32,250 nt of DNA. It comes from Gammaproteobacteria bacterium (GTDB lineage Bacteria; Pseudomonadota; Gammaproteobacteria; GCA-001735895). The stretch's first letter is position 1; every line of letters starts with the position of its first letter. Shown here one piece after another: positions 1-9,543 of this stretch. The DNA is taken from NCBI GenBank assembly GCA_024638385.1, contig JAHEKJ010000036.1, positions 1 to 32,250 on the forward strand, in the 5' to 3' direction. The notes below the pieces were generated by a model. That model was not told where the DNA came from and searched no databases. It worked only from the letters and a program-made list of their open reading frames with translations. The position numbers and the translations under genes were made by a program.

Positions 1-602
1 CGACGCCGTACACGCTCGACGACCTGGTCGACGACCTCGAGGCGCTGCGGCAAAAACTCGGTCACGCGCGCATCCACGTCGCCGGACATTCGCTCGGCGG
101 CATGATCGGGCCGGCCTGGGCCCGCGCGCACCCCGAACGTGCGGCCAGCGTCACGCTGTTGAGCACCGCCGCCGGGAGGACCGACGAAGACCGGGCGAAA
201 CTGCGCGCGGTCGGCGAAGCGATGGAGACCCGGGGTATCGCCGAAACGCTGCCGGCATTCGTCGACCGCTGGTTTACCGACGACTTCATCGCCAACCAGC
301 GCAACCGCGTCGACGCGCGCCTGCGACAGGTCGTCGACACGCCGGCCGACGTGTTCATGAGCGTGTTCTGGATCTATGCGACGACCGAAATGGGGCCGTG
401 GCTGCACGAGGTGACCTGCCCGTGCCTGGTCCTGACCGGCGAACTCGACGGCGGCTGCAACCCGCGGCTGAACCGATTCATGCACGAAAGCCTGCCGCAG
501 TCACACCTCGTCATTCTCGACGGCTACAAGCATTCGCTGCTGCTCGAAGCCAGCGACCAGGTGGGGCAGCACCTGCGCTCGTTCCTGCTCGCCCAAATCT
601 GA
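1..602 (+). CDS. alpha/beta hydrolase, 5' end cut off by window
   Basis: The reading frame is open from base 3, so the N-terminus lies outside the window. About 199 residues are visible. The nucleophile elbow GHSLGG (bases about 84-101) is the GxSxG signature of the alpha/beta hydrolase fold. A plausible acid follows in GELDGG, and the catalytic His is probably in GYKHSLLLEA near the C-terminus, so the triad order Ser-Asp-His is intact. No export signal can be judged. The substrate is unknown; the spacing resembles small soluble esterases, lactonases or haloperoxidase-like hydrolases. The gene is followed by a palindromic repeat element and then a transporter, which gives no firm hint of pathway. 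Confidence 0.85.
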   Translation, partial: TPYTLDDLVDDLEALRQKLGHARIHVAGHSLGGMIGPAWARAHPERAASVTLLSTAAGRTDEDRAKLRAVGEAMETRGIAETLPAFVDRWFTDDFIANQRNRVDARLRQVVDTPADVFMSVFWIYATTEMGPWLHEVTCPCLVLTGELDGGCNPRLNRFMHESLPQSHLVILDGYKHSLLLEASDQVGQHLRSFLLAQI

Positions 603-645
603 CCGGAACAGACCGTGTCCATTGCCTCGATGCTCGGGATTTGGA

Positions 646-770
646 CGTCATTGCGAGGCCCGCGCGGCCGCAGGCCGCGCGGACCGAAGCAACCTCCCGT
701 CACTTGCCCGATCAAGGGAGATTGCTTCGCGCAGCCTGCCCCGGCCGCCGAGCCGGAGCTCGAAATGACG
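646..770. repeat. imperfect palindromic intergenic repeat of about 125 bp
   Basis: The outer ends are inverted repeats: CGTCATTGCG at 646-655 pairs with CGAAATGACG at 761-770 (9 of 10 positions). Inner arms AAGCAACCTCCC (688-699) and GGGAGATTGCTT (716-727) also pair with one mismatch, and there is a local GC palindrome around 657-682. This 'GTCATTGCGAGG ... GCAATCTCC ... ATGACG' type is a short non-coding dispersed element seen in many unrelated bacterial genomes. It carries no transposase and separates the hydrolase from the permease gene. Confidence 0.7.
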
Positions 771-804
771 GGGTTAACGGGCAATTGGCGATACTGGGGA
801 TCGG

Positions 805-1701
805 TTGGAATTCAATAATCTCAGGGCCGCCCTGCTCGTGACGCTCGCGATGACGATGATCACGACCAACGACGCAATCGTCAAACACATCACGCAGGTG
901 TTCAACGTCGGCCAGATCATGTTTTTGCGCGGCGCGATGATTTGCGTCATCTTCGCCGCGGTCATGCACGCGCGCGGCCAGCCGGTGTTCAACCGCAAAA
1001 CCCTGCACCGCTGGAATCTCGCCCGCGCCGGCTTCGAACTCGGTGCGACGCTGTTTTTCCTGAGCGGCCTCGCGCTGTTGCCGATCGCGGTCGCGTCGAC
1101 GCTCGGCTTCGCCTCGCCGATCTTCCTCGCCGTGCTCGCCGCGATCCTGCTGCGCGAGCGCGTCGGCTTTCTGCGCTGGTTCTGCGTGCTCGCCGGATTC
1201 GGCGGTGTCATGCTGATCACGAACCCGTTCGCCGAGGAGGCGTCGTGGGCGGTCGTCCTGCCGCTGATCTGCGCGGGGTTCGTCGCGCTGCGCGACGTCG
1301 CCATCCGCTACGTGCCCGCCGACATCCCGTCCTCGCAGGTCGCCTTCACCAATGCCTGGGTCGTCATGCTCGGCGGCGGCGCCTACTCGCTGTACCAGGG
1401 CTGGGGCCTGCCCGACTGGCACTGGTACCTGTGGTTTATCGCGCTCGCCGCGGCGCTCTACACCGGCTACCTGTGCCTGATCGTCGGCAGCCGGCTCGGC
1501 GAGCTGTCGTTCATCGGCCCGTTCAAGTACATCAGTATCCTGATCGCGATCGTTTACGGCTACCTAATTTGGGGCGACCAGCCGACTCTCAACATGCTCG
1601 CCGGCGCCGCGATCATCGTAGTTTCGGGTATCATTCTGATCTCGACCGAACGGAGAAAGCCGCGCGCCGCGACCCCGGGTGTCGCCAGCATGCGCCACTG
1701 A
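805..1701 (+). CDS. DMT-superfamily (EamA-type) permease
   Basis: A 298-residue, strongly hydrophobic protein with about ten predicted membrane segments arranged as two EamA halves, the usual size of drug/metabolite transporters. The first half ends near the GFGGVMLITNPF segment; the second contains SFIGPFKYISILIAIVYGYL, typical of the penultimate helices of EamA domains. The chosen start is TTG at 805 with a weak purine stretch (TGGGGA) upstream; an ATG at 850 is an alternative but would remove the start of helix 1. The stop codon overlaps the start of the cyclase gene (ATGA at 1698-1701 region), implying co-translation. The substrate cannot be read from sequence; exporters of amino acids or metabolites are common in this family. 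Confidence 0.85.
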   Translation: MEFNNLRAALLVTLAMTMITTNDAIVKHITQVFNVGQIMFLRGAMICVIFAAVMHARGQPVFNRKTLHRWNLARAGFELGATLFFLSGLALLPIAVASTLGFASPIFLAVLAAILLRERVGFLRWFCVLAGFGGVMLITNPFAEEASWAVVLPLICAGFVALRDVAIRYVPADIPSSQVAFTNAWVVMLGGGAYSLYQGWGLPDWHWYLWFIALAAALYTGYLCLIVGSRLGELSFIGPFKYISILIAIVYGYLIWGDQPTLNMLAGAAIIVVSGIILISTERRKPRAATPGVASMRH

Positions 1702-2903
1702 TGCCTACTCGAACGTCAACCGAAACATCGGGCTGGAACGTGCAGCAAGTCATCGACTGGGTTTTCACCGAGGGCCGGCACCTGCGCGACAGCAATAGCT
1801 TCGTCCACCAATTCGCGCAACGACTGGACGTCGCCGGCGCACCGGTCGACCGGCTGATGATCGGGCTGCGCATCCTGCACCCGCAACTGGTGGCCACATC
1901 TGAGACCTGGCGCCGCGACACCGGCACTACGCTGCACATCGAGACGGTGCACGAGATCCGCTTGTCCGAGCGCTATATCGGCAGCCCGATGCAATACCTG
2001 GTCGAAACCCGGCAGCCGCTGCGCCGGTCGCTCGTCGATCTGCCCGACGATGCGCATCGCGCCTATACCGAACTCGCCGAGCAGGGTCATACCGATTACT
2101 TCGGCCTGCCGATCATGATCGGCGAGGAACACGGAGCGACGATGATCGTCAGCACCTGCGCGCACGGCGGCTTCCGCGAGGACGACATTCGGCAGTTCGA
2201 AAAGCTCGGCGATTACATCGCGCCGGTGCTCGAGGCGCACGGGCTGCGCCAGCTGTCGCGCTCGCTTTTGAATACCTATGTCGGCAAGCGCACCGGCGCC
2301 AAGGTGCTCGCCGGCATGATCCGGCGCGGCGACGCCGAGGTCATCGACGCCGCGCTGTGGTTCAGCGACCTGCGCGACTTCACCCACCTGACCGAGACGC
2401 TCGCGCCCGACCGGGTCCTGAAAATGCTCAACGATTACTTCGAATTCATCGCCGCCGCGGTGACCGCGCGCGGCGGCGAGATCCTGCGTTTCATCGGCGA
2501 CGCAATGCTGATCGTGTTCCCGATCGAAGCACGCGAGGACGCGTCCGCGGCGTGCCGCGCCGCGCTCGATGCCGCGCTCGATGCCCGGGGTACGCTCGGC
2601 GCGCTCAATCACCTGCGTCGCCGCCACGGCGAACCGCCGATCGAGTTCGGCGTCGGTCTCAATCTCGGCAAGGTCATCTACGGCAACGTTGGCGCGCCCG
2701 ACCGGCTCGATTTCACGGTCATGGGCCCGGCGGTCAACCGCACCGCGCGGCTCGAGTCGCTGACCAAGACGCTCGGCCGCAACATCCTGTTTTCGCGCGA
2801 GTTCGCCGAGCGCATCGACCAGCCGATCACCGCCCTCGGCGAGCACGAAATGAAGGGCGTCGCCGGCCCGCAGGCCGTGTTCGCGCTCGAGACAGAGTGC
2901 TGA
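1701..2903 (+). CDS. class III adenylate/guanylate cyclase with N-terminal GAF-like region
   Basis: A 400-residue soluble protein. Residues about 1-185 resemble a GAF-like sensor (HTDYFGLPIMIGEEHGAT). Residues about 200-400 form a class III cyclase catalytic domain. The metal-binding aspartates are in LWFSDLRDFT (D223) and LRFIGDAML (D267), and the Asn/Arg pair that contacts ribose and phosphates is in VNRTARLE. The adenine-selecting Lys position four residues before D267 is Arg (R263), and the partner position reads Thr in DFTVMG, so ATP specificity is likely but not certain. The ATG overlaps the permease stop, so the two are probably one transcript. The longer frame open upstream is the shadow of the permease gene. 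A CNB-fold protein kinase lies 2.9 kb downstream. Confidence 0.9.
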   Translation: MPTRTSTETSGWNVQQVIDWVFTEGRHLRDSNSFVHQFAQRLDVAGAPVDRLMIGLRILHPQLVATSETWRRDTGTTLHIETVHEIRLSERYIGSPMQYLVETRQPLRRSLVDLPDDAHRAYTELAEQGHTDYFGLPIMIGEEHGATMIVSTCAHGGFREDDIRQFEKLGDYIAPVLEAHGLRQLSRSLLNTYVGKRTGAKVLAGMIRRGDAEVIDAALWFSDLRDFTHLTETLAPDRVLKMLNDYFEFIAAAVTARGGEILRFIGDAMLIVFPIEAREDASAACRAALDAALDARGTLGALNHLRRRHGEPPIEFGVGLNLGKVIYGNVGAPDRLDFTVMGPAVNRTARLESLTKTLGRNILFSREFAERIDQPITALGEHEMKGVAGPQAVFALETEC

Positions 2904-2985
2904 ATTCTCGCTCGCACCGTATTTACAATTCGATGCGATTCGGTACGCTTGACGGCGCTTCGATCGATCCCGATGGACCCAGCCG

Positions 2986-4128
2986 ATGACTACGACGCTG
3001 ACCCGATCCGATTACGATTTAATTTCCGAAGGTTACGCCGACGAGCCCGCGCGCTCGCTATCGCTGCGAAAGGAAGCCTATACCGAGAGGCACTGGTACG
3101 ACATTGACCAAACGGCGATAATCCGCAAGAGCTGGCAATGGGTTTGCCACGGAGAAAAGCTGCGCGCGCCGGGCGCCTATGTCGCTGCCGAGGTCGGCGG
3201 CCTGCCGATACTGCTCGTGCGCGGCCGCGACGGCATGCTGCGCGGCTTCTACAACGTCTGCCAGCACCGCGCGATGCGGCTCTACGAGAGCGAGGGCCGC
3301 ACCAGCAAAATCATGTGCCCTTACCACGCCTGGACTTACGACTTGAGCGGCCGGCTCAAGCGCGCGCCCGAGACCGATAACCTGGTCGATTTCGACATCG
3401 ACGACATCTGCCTCGAATCGATTCGGGTCGAGGAATTCTGCGGTTTCGTCTTCGCCAACCTCGACCCTGCGGCGGCACCATTGGCCGAACAAAGCGGCGC
3501 GCTGGGCGACGAAATCCGCCAATGGGCGCCCGACATCGAGCGCCTGACCTTCGCCAGGCGCCTCAACTACGACATCCGCTCGAACTGGAAAAACGTGATC
3601 GACAATTTCCTCGAGTGCTATCACTGCCCGATCGCGCACAGGGATTTCGTCAGCCTGGTCGATATGGATACCTATAGCGTGACGACGCACGGGATTTACT
3701 CGAGCCACATGGCCGAGGCGGGCAAGGCCGGCAACACGGCCTATTCGATCGAGCATGCGACCGTCACCGATCATGCCGTCTGGTGGCTATGGCCGAACAC
3801 CTGCATCATGCGCTACCCCGGCCGCGGCAACATGATCGTTTTACAGGTTAACCCGGCCGGCCCCGACCGCACGCTCGAAACCTACGATTTCTTTCTCGAA
3901 TCCGCCGAGCCGATCGAAGCCGAACTGGAATCGATCCGCTACCTCGACGAAGTTTTGCAGCAGGAAGACATCTGGCTGGTCGAAAACGTGCAGCGCGGTA
4001 TGGAGACTCCGGCATTCACGCAGGGACGCATCGTTCACGACCCGTCGGGCTCGGGTAAATCCGAGCATGCGGTGCACCATTTCCATGGCCTCGTGCTCGA
4101 CGCCTACCGCAAGCTGGTCGCCGCATGA
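2986..4128 (+). CDS. Rieske non-heme iron oxygenase, alpha subunit
   Basis: A 380-residue oxygenase component. The Rieske [2Fe-2S] ligands are C92/H94 (NVCQHRAM) and C111/H114 (MCPYHAWTYDL). The catalytic iron site is NFLECYHCPIAH with H213 and H218. The residue that normally bridges the two centres as Asp is Glu here (E210), a feature known from the carnitine monooxygenase CntA and related quaternary-amine oxygenases. This points to a betaine/carnitine/choline-like substrate rather than an aromatic one, but that is inference. No reductase is adjacent. The gene starts a three-gene run whose next start overlaps its stop (ATGA), so the two SDRs probably process the product. Confidence 0.9.
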   Translation: MTTTLTRSDYDLISEGYADEPARSLSLRKEAYTERHWYDIDQTAIIRKSWQWVCHGEKLRAPGAYVAAEVGGLPILLVRGRDGMLRGFYNVCQHRAMRLYESEGRTSKIMCPYHAWTYDLSGRLKRAPETDNLVDFDIDDICLESIRVEEFCGFVFANLDPAAAPLAEQSGALGDEIRQWAPDIERLTFARRLNYDIRSNWKNVIDNFLECYHCPIAHRDFVSLVDMDTYSVTTHGIYSSHMAEAGKAGNTAYSIEHATVTDHAVWWLWPNTCIMRYPGRGNMIVLQVNPAGPDRTLETYDFFLESAEPIEAELESIRYLDEVLQQEDIWLVENVQRGMETPAFTQGRIVHDPSGSGKSEHAVHHFHGLVLDAYRKLVAA

Positions 4129-4883
4129 GCGGCATGCTCGCCGGCAAGACCGCGTTCGTCACCGGCGGCAGCGGCGGCATCGGTCGCGCGATCTGCGCGC
4201 GCTTCGCGCGCGAGGGCGCCACGGTCGTTGCCGCCGATCTCGAGCCGCGCGGCGAACCGGTCGACGGCGTCGAGTACCTGCGCTACGACGTGACCGACGA
4301 GGCTGGCTGCCGTGCCGCGTTCGCAGACCTGGCCGAGCGCTGGAACCAACTCGACGTGCTGGTCAACGCGGCGGGTATCGAGATCGAGATGACGATCGAG
4401 GACACCTCGCTCGACGACTGGAACCGGATCTTCGCGATCAACGTGACCGGTACCTTTTTAACATCGAAGTTCGCGCTCCCGTTGCTGCGCAAATCGGCCG
4501 GCGCGAGCATCGTCAATTTCGGCTCCTACGACGGCTTCATCGCCGATCCGGGTCTCGCCGCCTATTGCGCTACCAAGGGCGCGGTGCACGCGCTGACCCG
4601 CGCGATGGCCTGCGACCACGGCCCCGAGGGCATCCGTATCAACGCGGTCTGCCCGGGCTACGTCGACACGCCGATGCTGCAAAGCTTTTTCGGCGAATCG
4701 GGCGATATCGATTCGCTCAAGCAGGCCGTGCGCGACGTGCATCCGCTGCGCACCTACGGCCAGCCTGACGACATCGCCAACCTCGTCAACTGGCTCGCGT
4801 CGGACGAGGCGCGCTACGCTTCCGGCCAGCTCTGGATAATCGACGGGGGCTTGAGCGCGCAAGTCCAGCAGATGCGACTGTGA
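4125..4883 (+). CDS. SDR-family dehydrogenase (first of pair)
   Basis: A 252-residue classical short-chain dehydrogenase. The cofactor motif is VTGGSGGIG (residues about 12-20), with NAAG at 81-84. The catalytic residues are S134, Y147 and K151 (YCATK). An Asp at the end of strand 2 (AADLE) suggests NAD preference. The start overlaps the Rieske oxygenase stop by four bases and its own stop overlaps the next gene start (GTGA), so the three form one operon. The likely role is oxidizing a hydroxyl or aldehyde-level intermediate made by the oxygenase; the substrate is unknown. Confidence 0.9.
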   Translation: MSGMLAGKTAFVTGGSGGIGRAICARFAREGATVVAADLEPRGEPVDGVEYLRYDVTDEAGCRAAFADLAERWNQLDVLVNAAGIEIEMTIEDTSLDDWNRIFAINVTGTFLTSKFALPLLRKSAGASIVNFGSYDGFIADPGLAAYCATKGAVHALTRAMACDHGPEGIRINAVCPGYVDTPMLQSFFGESGDIDSLKQAVRDVHPLRTYGQPDDIANLVNWLASDEARYASGQLWIIDGGLSAQVQQMRL

Positions 4884-5635
4884 ACCGCCTGGCCGGCAAA
4901 TCCGCGCTCGTCAGCGGCGGCCGCCAGGGTATCGGCCGCGGCATCGTCGAGCGCTTCCTCGACGAAGGCGCGCGGGTCATGACTTGCGGGCGCGGCGCAC
5001 GTCCCGCGGACCTGACCGAAGCGGTGCTGTGGGAGACCTGCGACGTATCGGCAGGCACCGATGTCGGCGCGCTGGCCGACCGCGTCGTCGCCGAGTTCGG
5101 CGAACTCGATATTCTCGTCAACAACGCCGGCGTGCAGATTGAAAAGTCGATCGTCGAGACCAGCGACGCCGACTGGGACGCATTGATGGGAGTCAACGCG
5201 AAAGGCGTGTTTCTACTCTGCCGCGACTGCATCCCGATTATGGCCGCCGGCGCCTCGATCATCAATATCGGCTCGACCTCGGCGACCAGCGCCGACCCGG
5301 GACTCGCGCTCTACAACGCGTCCAAGGCCTTCGTGCAGGGCTTGACGCGCTCGATCGCGGTCGACCACGGGCCGGCGATTCGCTGCAACGCGATCAGCCC
5401 CGGCTGGATCATGACCGGCATGGCCGAAGCCGCATTCGCGATGGCGAAAAATCCCGCCGCCGCCAGGGCCGACGCGCTCGCGCGCCACCCCGCGGGCCGC
5501 TTCGGCGAACCCGCCGATATCGCGAGCCTGGCGGTCTGGCTCGCGTCCGACGAGTCGGCGTTCGCGACCGGCCAGTGCTTCACCGTCGACGGCGGGCTGA
5601 CCGCCGCGTCACCGCTCAATCCCGCCCTCTTCTGA
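4880..5635 (+). CDS. SDR-family dehydrogenase (second of pair)
   Basis: A 251-residue classical SDR. The cofactor motif is VSGGRQGIGRG (residues about 11-21), NNAG lies at 81-84, and the catalytic Ser is near 132-134 with Y145 and K149 (YNASK). Strand 2 ends in CGRGAR, so NADP use is possible, unlike the preceding SDR. The GTG start overlaps the previous stop by four bases. It resembles its neighbour in plan but is clearly diverged, so two successive or alternative oxidation steps are likely. It is the last gene of the Rieske operon; a promoter-like gap follows. Confidence 0.9.
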   Translation: MNRLAGKSALVSGGRQGIGRGIVERFLDEGARVMTCGRGARPADLTEAVLWETCDVSAGTDVGALADRVVAEFGELDILVNNAGVQIEKSIVETSDADWDALMGVNAKGVFLLCRDCIPIMAAGASIINIGSTSATSADPGLALYNASKAFVQGLTRSIAVDHGPAIRCNAISPGWIMTGMAEAAFAMAKNPAAARADALARHPAGRFGEPADIASLAVWLASDESAFATGQCFTVDGGLTAASPLNPALF

Positions 5636-5653
5636 ACCTCTTCCGGTCCGCCC

Positions 5654-5732
5654 GGGACAGCAAATTCCCCGGTATCTGTGATCGGTTGGTCTATATTCGG
5701 GTGTTACGGCAATTAAGCTTGCACGAGCAAGC
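5654..5732 (+). promoter_or_regulatory. leader region before kinase gene with hairpin and REP-like fragment
   Basis: The 120-bp gap before the kinase holds a fragment GGGACAGCAAATTCCCCGG (5654-5672), similar to the REP-like motif of the 10.2-10.6 kb array, and a 6-bp perfect hairpin GCTTGC/GCAAGC at 5717-5732. A TATATT at about 5692 could be a -10 box, but no convincing -35 is visible. The assignment as promoter/leader is tentative. Confidence 0.35.
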
Positions 5733-5755
5733 GGTGCTATGGGGTTCCCGGACGC

Positions 5756-7216
<1,461 letters not shown>

Positions 7217-7249
7217 CAACAGGTTTTGCCTGGAGTAAAACTCCCGAGC

Positions 7250-7273
7250 CATCCGGTGGCAGGCTTTTATTCC
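7250..7273 (+). terminator. possible weak terminator after kinase gene
   Basis: A short GCCA/TGGC stem, extendable with AGCC/GGCT, is followed by CTTTTATT. The stem is short and the T-tract broken, so this is a weak candidate for ending the kinase transcript. Confidence 0.3.
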
Positions 7274-7323
7274 GTATAGTTTTACGCTGCGAAAAAAATT
7301 CCGGGCCGAATATCGGGCGGCTG

Positions 7324-7698
7324 TCAGTCCCAGGGGTTGGCCTTGTCGGCGAATCCGTCGCGGCGCGCGCGGACGATGCAGTAGCGATGACCCGTCGGCG
7401 CCTGCATGACGGTCCAGCGCTCCATGACCTCGACCACGGTGGCGCCGAGTCGCTCGAGTCGTGCGACCTCGCCCGGTATATCGTCGGTTTCGATATCGAT
7501 GTGCACCCGGCTCGGGTGCTCGACTCGCTGCAGGATCACGCGCGGCTCGGCGCCATCGCCGAGTATTTCGATATAGCGACCCTCGGGGTCGCCTTGATCG
7601 GCGCGTCCGCCGAGCGCCGCGCTCCAGAATTCGGCGGCTGTCTCGAGGTCGTCGACCTGGCAATCGATGATCAGCGCGCCGAGTCGGCTCTTGTGCAT
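7324..7698 (-). CDS. VOC-family (glyoxalase/dioxygenase-like) protein
   Basis: A 124-residue protein matching one vicinal-oxygen-chelate unit. It starts with the typical LGALIIDCQVDDLETAAEFW (strand then helix where one substrate unit is shielded) and continues with SRVHIDIETDDI and GHRYCIVRA, which would carry the metal-ligating His/Glu positions. It probably acts as a homodimer. The RBS (GGAGAG) lies over the stop of the upstream SnoaL-like gene, so the two are co-transcribed. The reaction is not predictable; resistance proteins and small dioxygenases share this fold. Confidence 0.85.
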   Translation of the reverse strand: MHKSRLGALIIDCQVDDLETAAEFWSAALGGRADQGDPEGRYIEILGDGAEPRVILQRVEHPSRVHIDIETDDIPGEVARLERLGATVVEVMERWTVMQAPTGHRYCIVRARRDGFADKANPWD

Positions 7699-7700
7699 GA

Positions 7701-8105
7701 TTACTCTCCGTTCAATTGACGCTCGTAGTCGTCGACGTCGAAATGACCGCGGGATTCAGCGACGAGGCCGGCCTCGTCGTAGCGCCAGTACTCGAATCCG
7801 CCGATTTGCACGTGGCGGCCGGTGCCATCCGGGCCGGTATTATGACCTTCGAGCGTCCAGCGGAAAACCGCGTGCGTCCCGGTCGAGCGGATATCGTCCA
7901 TGCGCACGACGAGGTCCGGGAACGCCTGCATGAAACCGCGCGCCATCTCGGCGATCTCGTCGCGTCCGTGGCTCGGCTCGCCGTCATTGATCGTGATTCG
8001 GCCCTCCGGTGCGAAGAACGCGGCGACCGCATCGGGATTTCGCGAACACCAGGCGGCGGTATACCCGCGGGCGCGCGCGTCGGCTTCGGTCTGGCTGACG
8101 CTCAT
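7701..8105 (-). CDS. SnoaL/NTF2-like polyketide-cyclase-fold protein
   Basis: A 134-residue protein of the NTF2/SnoaL fold: an N-terminal helix (TEADARARGYTAAWCSRNPDA), the AFFAPEGRITIN turn, then GRDEIAEMARGFMQAFPDL, and later sheet strands with FRWTLEGHNTG and FEYWRYDEAGLV. The longer frame begins at a TTG at 8129, but the ATG at 8105 has a perfect GGAGGG Shine-Dalgarno seven bases upstream and was chosen. It is first in a two-gene operon with the VOC protein. Ligand and reaction are unknown; many members are ester cyclases or have no enzymatic role. Confidence 0.85.
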   Translation of the reverse strand: MSVSQTEADARARGYTAAWCSRNPDAVAAFFAPEGRITINDGEPSHGRDEIAEMARGFMQAFPDLVVRMDDIRSTGTHAVFRWTLEGHNTGPDGTGRHVQIGGFEYWRYDEAGLVAESRGHFDVDDYERQLNGE

Positions 8106-8179
8106 GACTTCCCTCCGGTTTTCGCGCAACCGTATACCGCCGGTTCGGGATGGTCAACTGCGCGATAAAATCGAGTAAC

Positions 8180-9541
8180 ATGGCCCGCTGCTTGGGCTCA
8201 ATCCGGGGAATCGACATCGACGCCGCCATCCGCCCGGCGCGGCACGCGCTCGCCGGCATCCTGATCCTGTCGATGATCGCGATCACGATCGCGCACGGCC
8301 TCGGCTGGTTGCGGCTCGACTTCAACCCGCTGTGGATCGCCGGCGCCGGCGCGTGGCTCGCGGCGCTGCTGCTCGTCGTCGACACGACGCGCGTGCTCAA
8401 GATCCAGGTGGCGCTGATCCTGCTGCTCGGCGGCGGCCTGATCTGGTATGCCCGCCAGCGCGCCGCGCCGGTCGACCTCGACATCGTCATCAGCTCGAGT
8501 ACCGGGCTGATGACGATGATCGCGAGCGTCGGCTTCCTGCGGCTGGTCGTGATCCCGGAGGGCCGGGAAAACGAGCCGCTGCCGGTCGGCCACGGCGCAT
8601 TCCTGCGTACGCTGCTCGGGCTCAACATCGCCAGTTCGGTCATCAACATCTCGGCGCCGATCCTGATTTCGGACCGGATTCACCGCCAGCGTCCGCTCGG
8701 GCGATTCACCGCGCAATCCTTCGTCCGGGTGTTCTGCGGCGTATCGAGCTGGTCGCCGTTCTTCGGCGCGATGGCGGTCGTGCTGACCTATGTCGCCGAC
8801 GCGAGCCTCGGCTGGATCGTCGTCGCCGGCTTCCCGTTCATGCTGGTCGGCCTGATCGGAGTCTATGTCGAGGCGCGCCTGCGCTACGCCGGCGAGCTCG
8901 ACGACTTCGTCGGCTACCCGACGCATTTCGCCGCGCTGCGGGTACCGGCGCTGCTGATCGCAAGCGTGATCGCCGCCGCGCACCTGCTGCAGGAAACCCC
9001 GATCCTGGTCGACATCGCGCTGTGCGCGCTACTCGTCACCTTCGCCGTGCTGTGGTGGCGCTACGGGATCGGCGGCGCGCTGGCGCGCCTGCGCGATCAC
9101 GTCCACGGCGGCCTGCCGCGAATCGTCAGCGAACTTTGCCTGTTTCTCGCCGCGGGCGTGCTCGCCGCGGGCATCTCGGCGCTGATCGGCCACGGCCTCG
9201 TCGCCAACCCGTTTGTCGCGTTCGACGCGTTTACCGCGGCGCAGGTGCTCGCGATCATCGTCGCCTGCGCGGTTTTCGGGATTCATCCGATCGTCATGAT
9301 TTCGAGTTTCGCGCCGATGATCCTGACGCTCGAACCCGACCCGAACCTGCTCGCCGCGACCTTCCTGTTCGGCTGGCACCTCGGCACCTGCTCGAATCCG
9401 CTGTCCGGCACCAATCTCGTTTTCCAGGGGCGCTACGGCATCCCGGGCTGGAAGATCGCATTCTGGAACTGGCCCTACGCGCTGGCGATGCTGTTCGTCG
9501 GCGCGCTGTGGCTGCAGGCGGTCGCGCGCATCCTGCCCTGA
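8180..9541 (+). CDS. unrecognised polytopic membrane protein
   Basis: About 453 residues from the ATG at 8180 (an in-frame ATG at 8150 would add ten). At least ten hydrophobic segments are visible. Notable polar breaks inside hydrophobic stretches are SSWSPFFGAM, FGIHPIVMISSFAPM and GTCSNPLSGTNLVFQ; paired breaks of this kind are seen in ion-transporter-superfamily carriers with re-entrant hairpins, so a transporter for an anion or organic acid is possible. I do not recognise the family with confidence. It is divergent from the SnoaL operon (about 75 bp apart) and convergent with the M23 gene. Neither start has a strong RBS. Confidence 0.8.
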   Translation: MARCLGSIRGIDIDAAIRPARHALAGILILSMIAITIAHGLGWLRLDFNPLWIAGAGAWLAALLLVVDTTRVLKIQVALILLLGGGLIWYARQRAAPVDLDIVISSSTGLMTMIASVGFLRLVVIPEGRENEPLPVGHGAFLRTLLGLNIASSVINISAPILISDRIHRQRPLGRFTAQSFVRVFCGVSSWSPFFGAMAVVLTYVADASLGWIVVAGFPFMLVGLIGVYVEARLRYAGELDDFVGYPTHFAALRVPALLIASVIAAAHLLQETPILVDIALCALLVTFAVLWWRYGIGGALARLRDHVHGGLPRIVSELCLFLAAGVLAAGISALIGHGLVANPFVAFDAFTAAQVLAIIVACAVFGIHPIVMISSFAPMILTLEPDPNLLAATFLFGWHLGTCSNPLSGTNLVFQGRYGIPGWKIAFWNWPYALAMLFVGALWLQAVARILP

Positions 9542-9543
9542 TA

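Noticed and set aside
942..1700. An open frame that extends the cyclase far to the left
   Set aside because: It is Arg/Pro-rich shadow translation of the permease; the ATG at 1701 coupled to the permease stop fits the real start.
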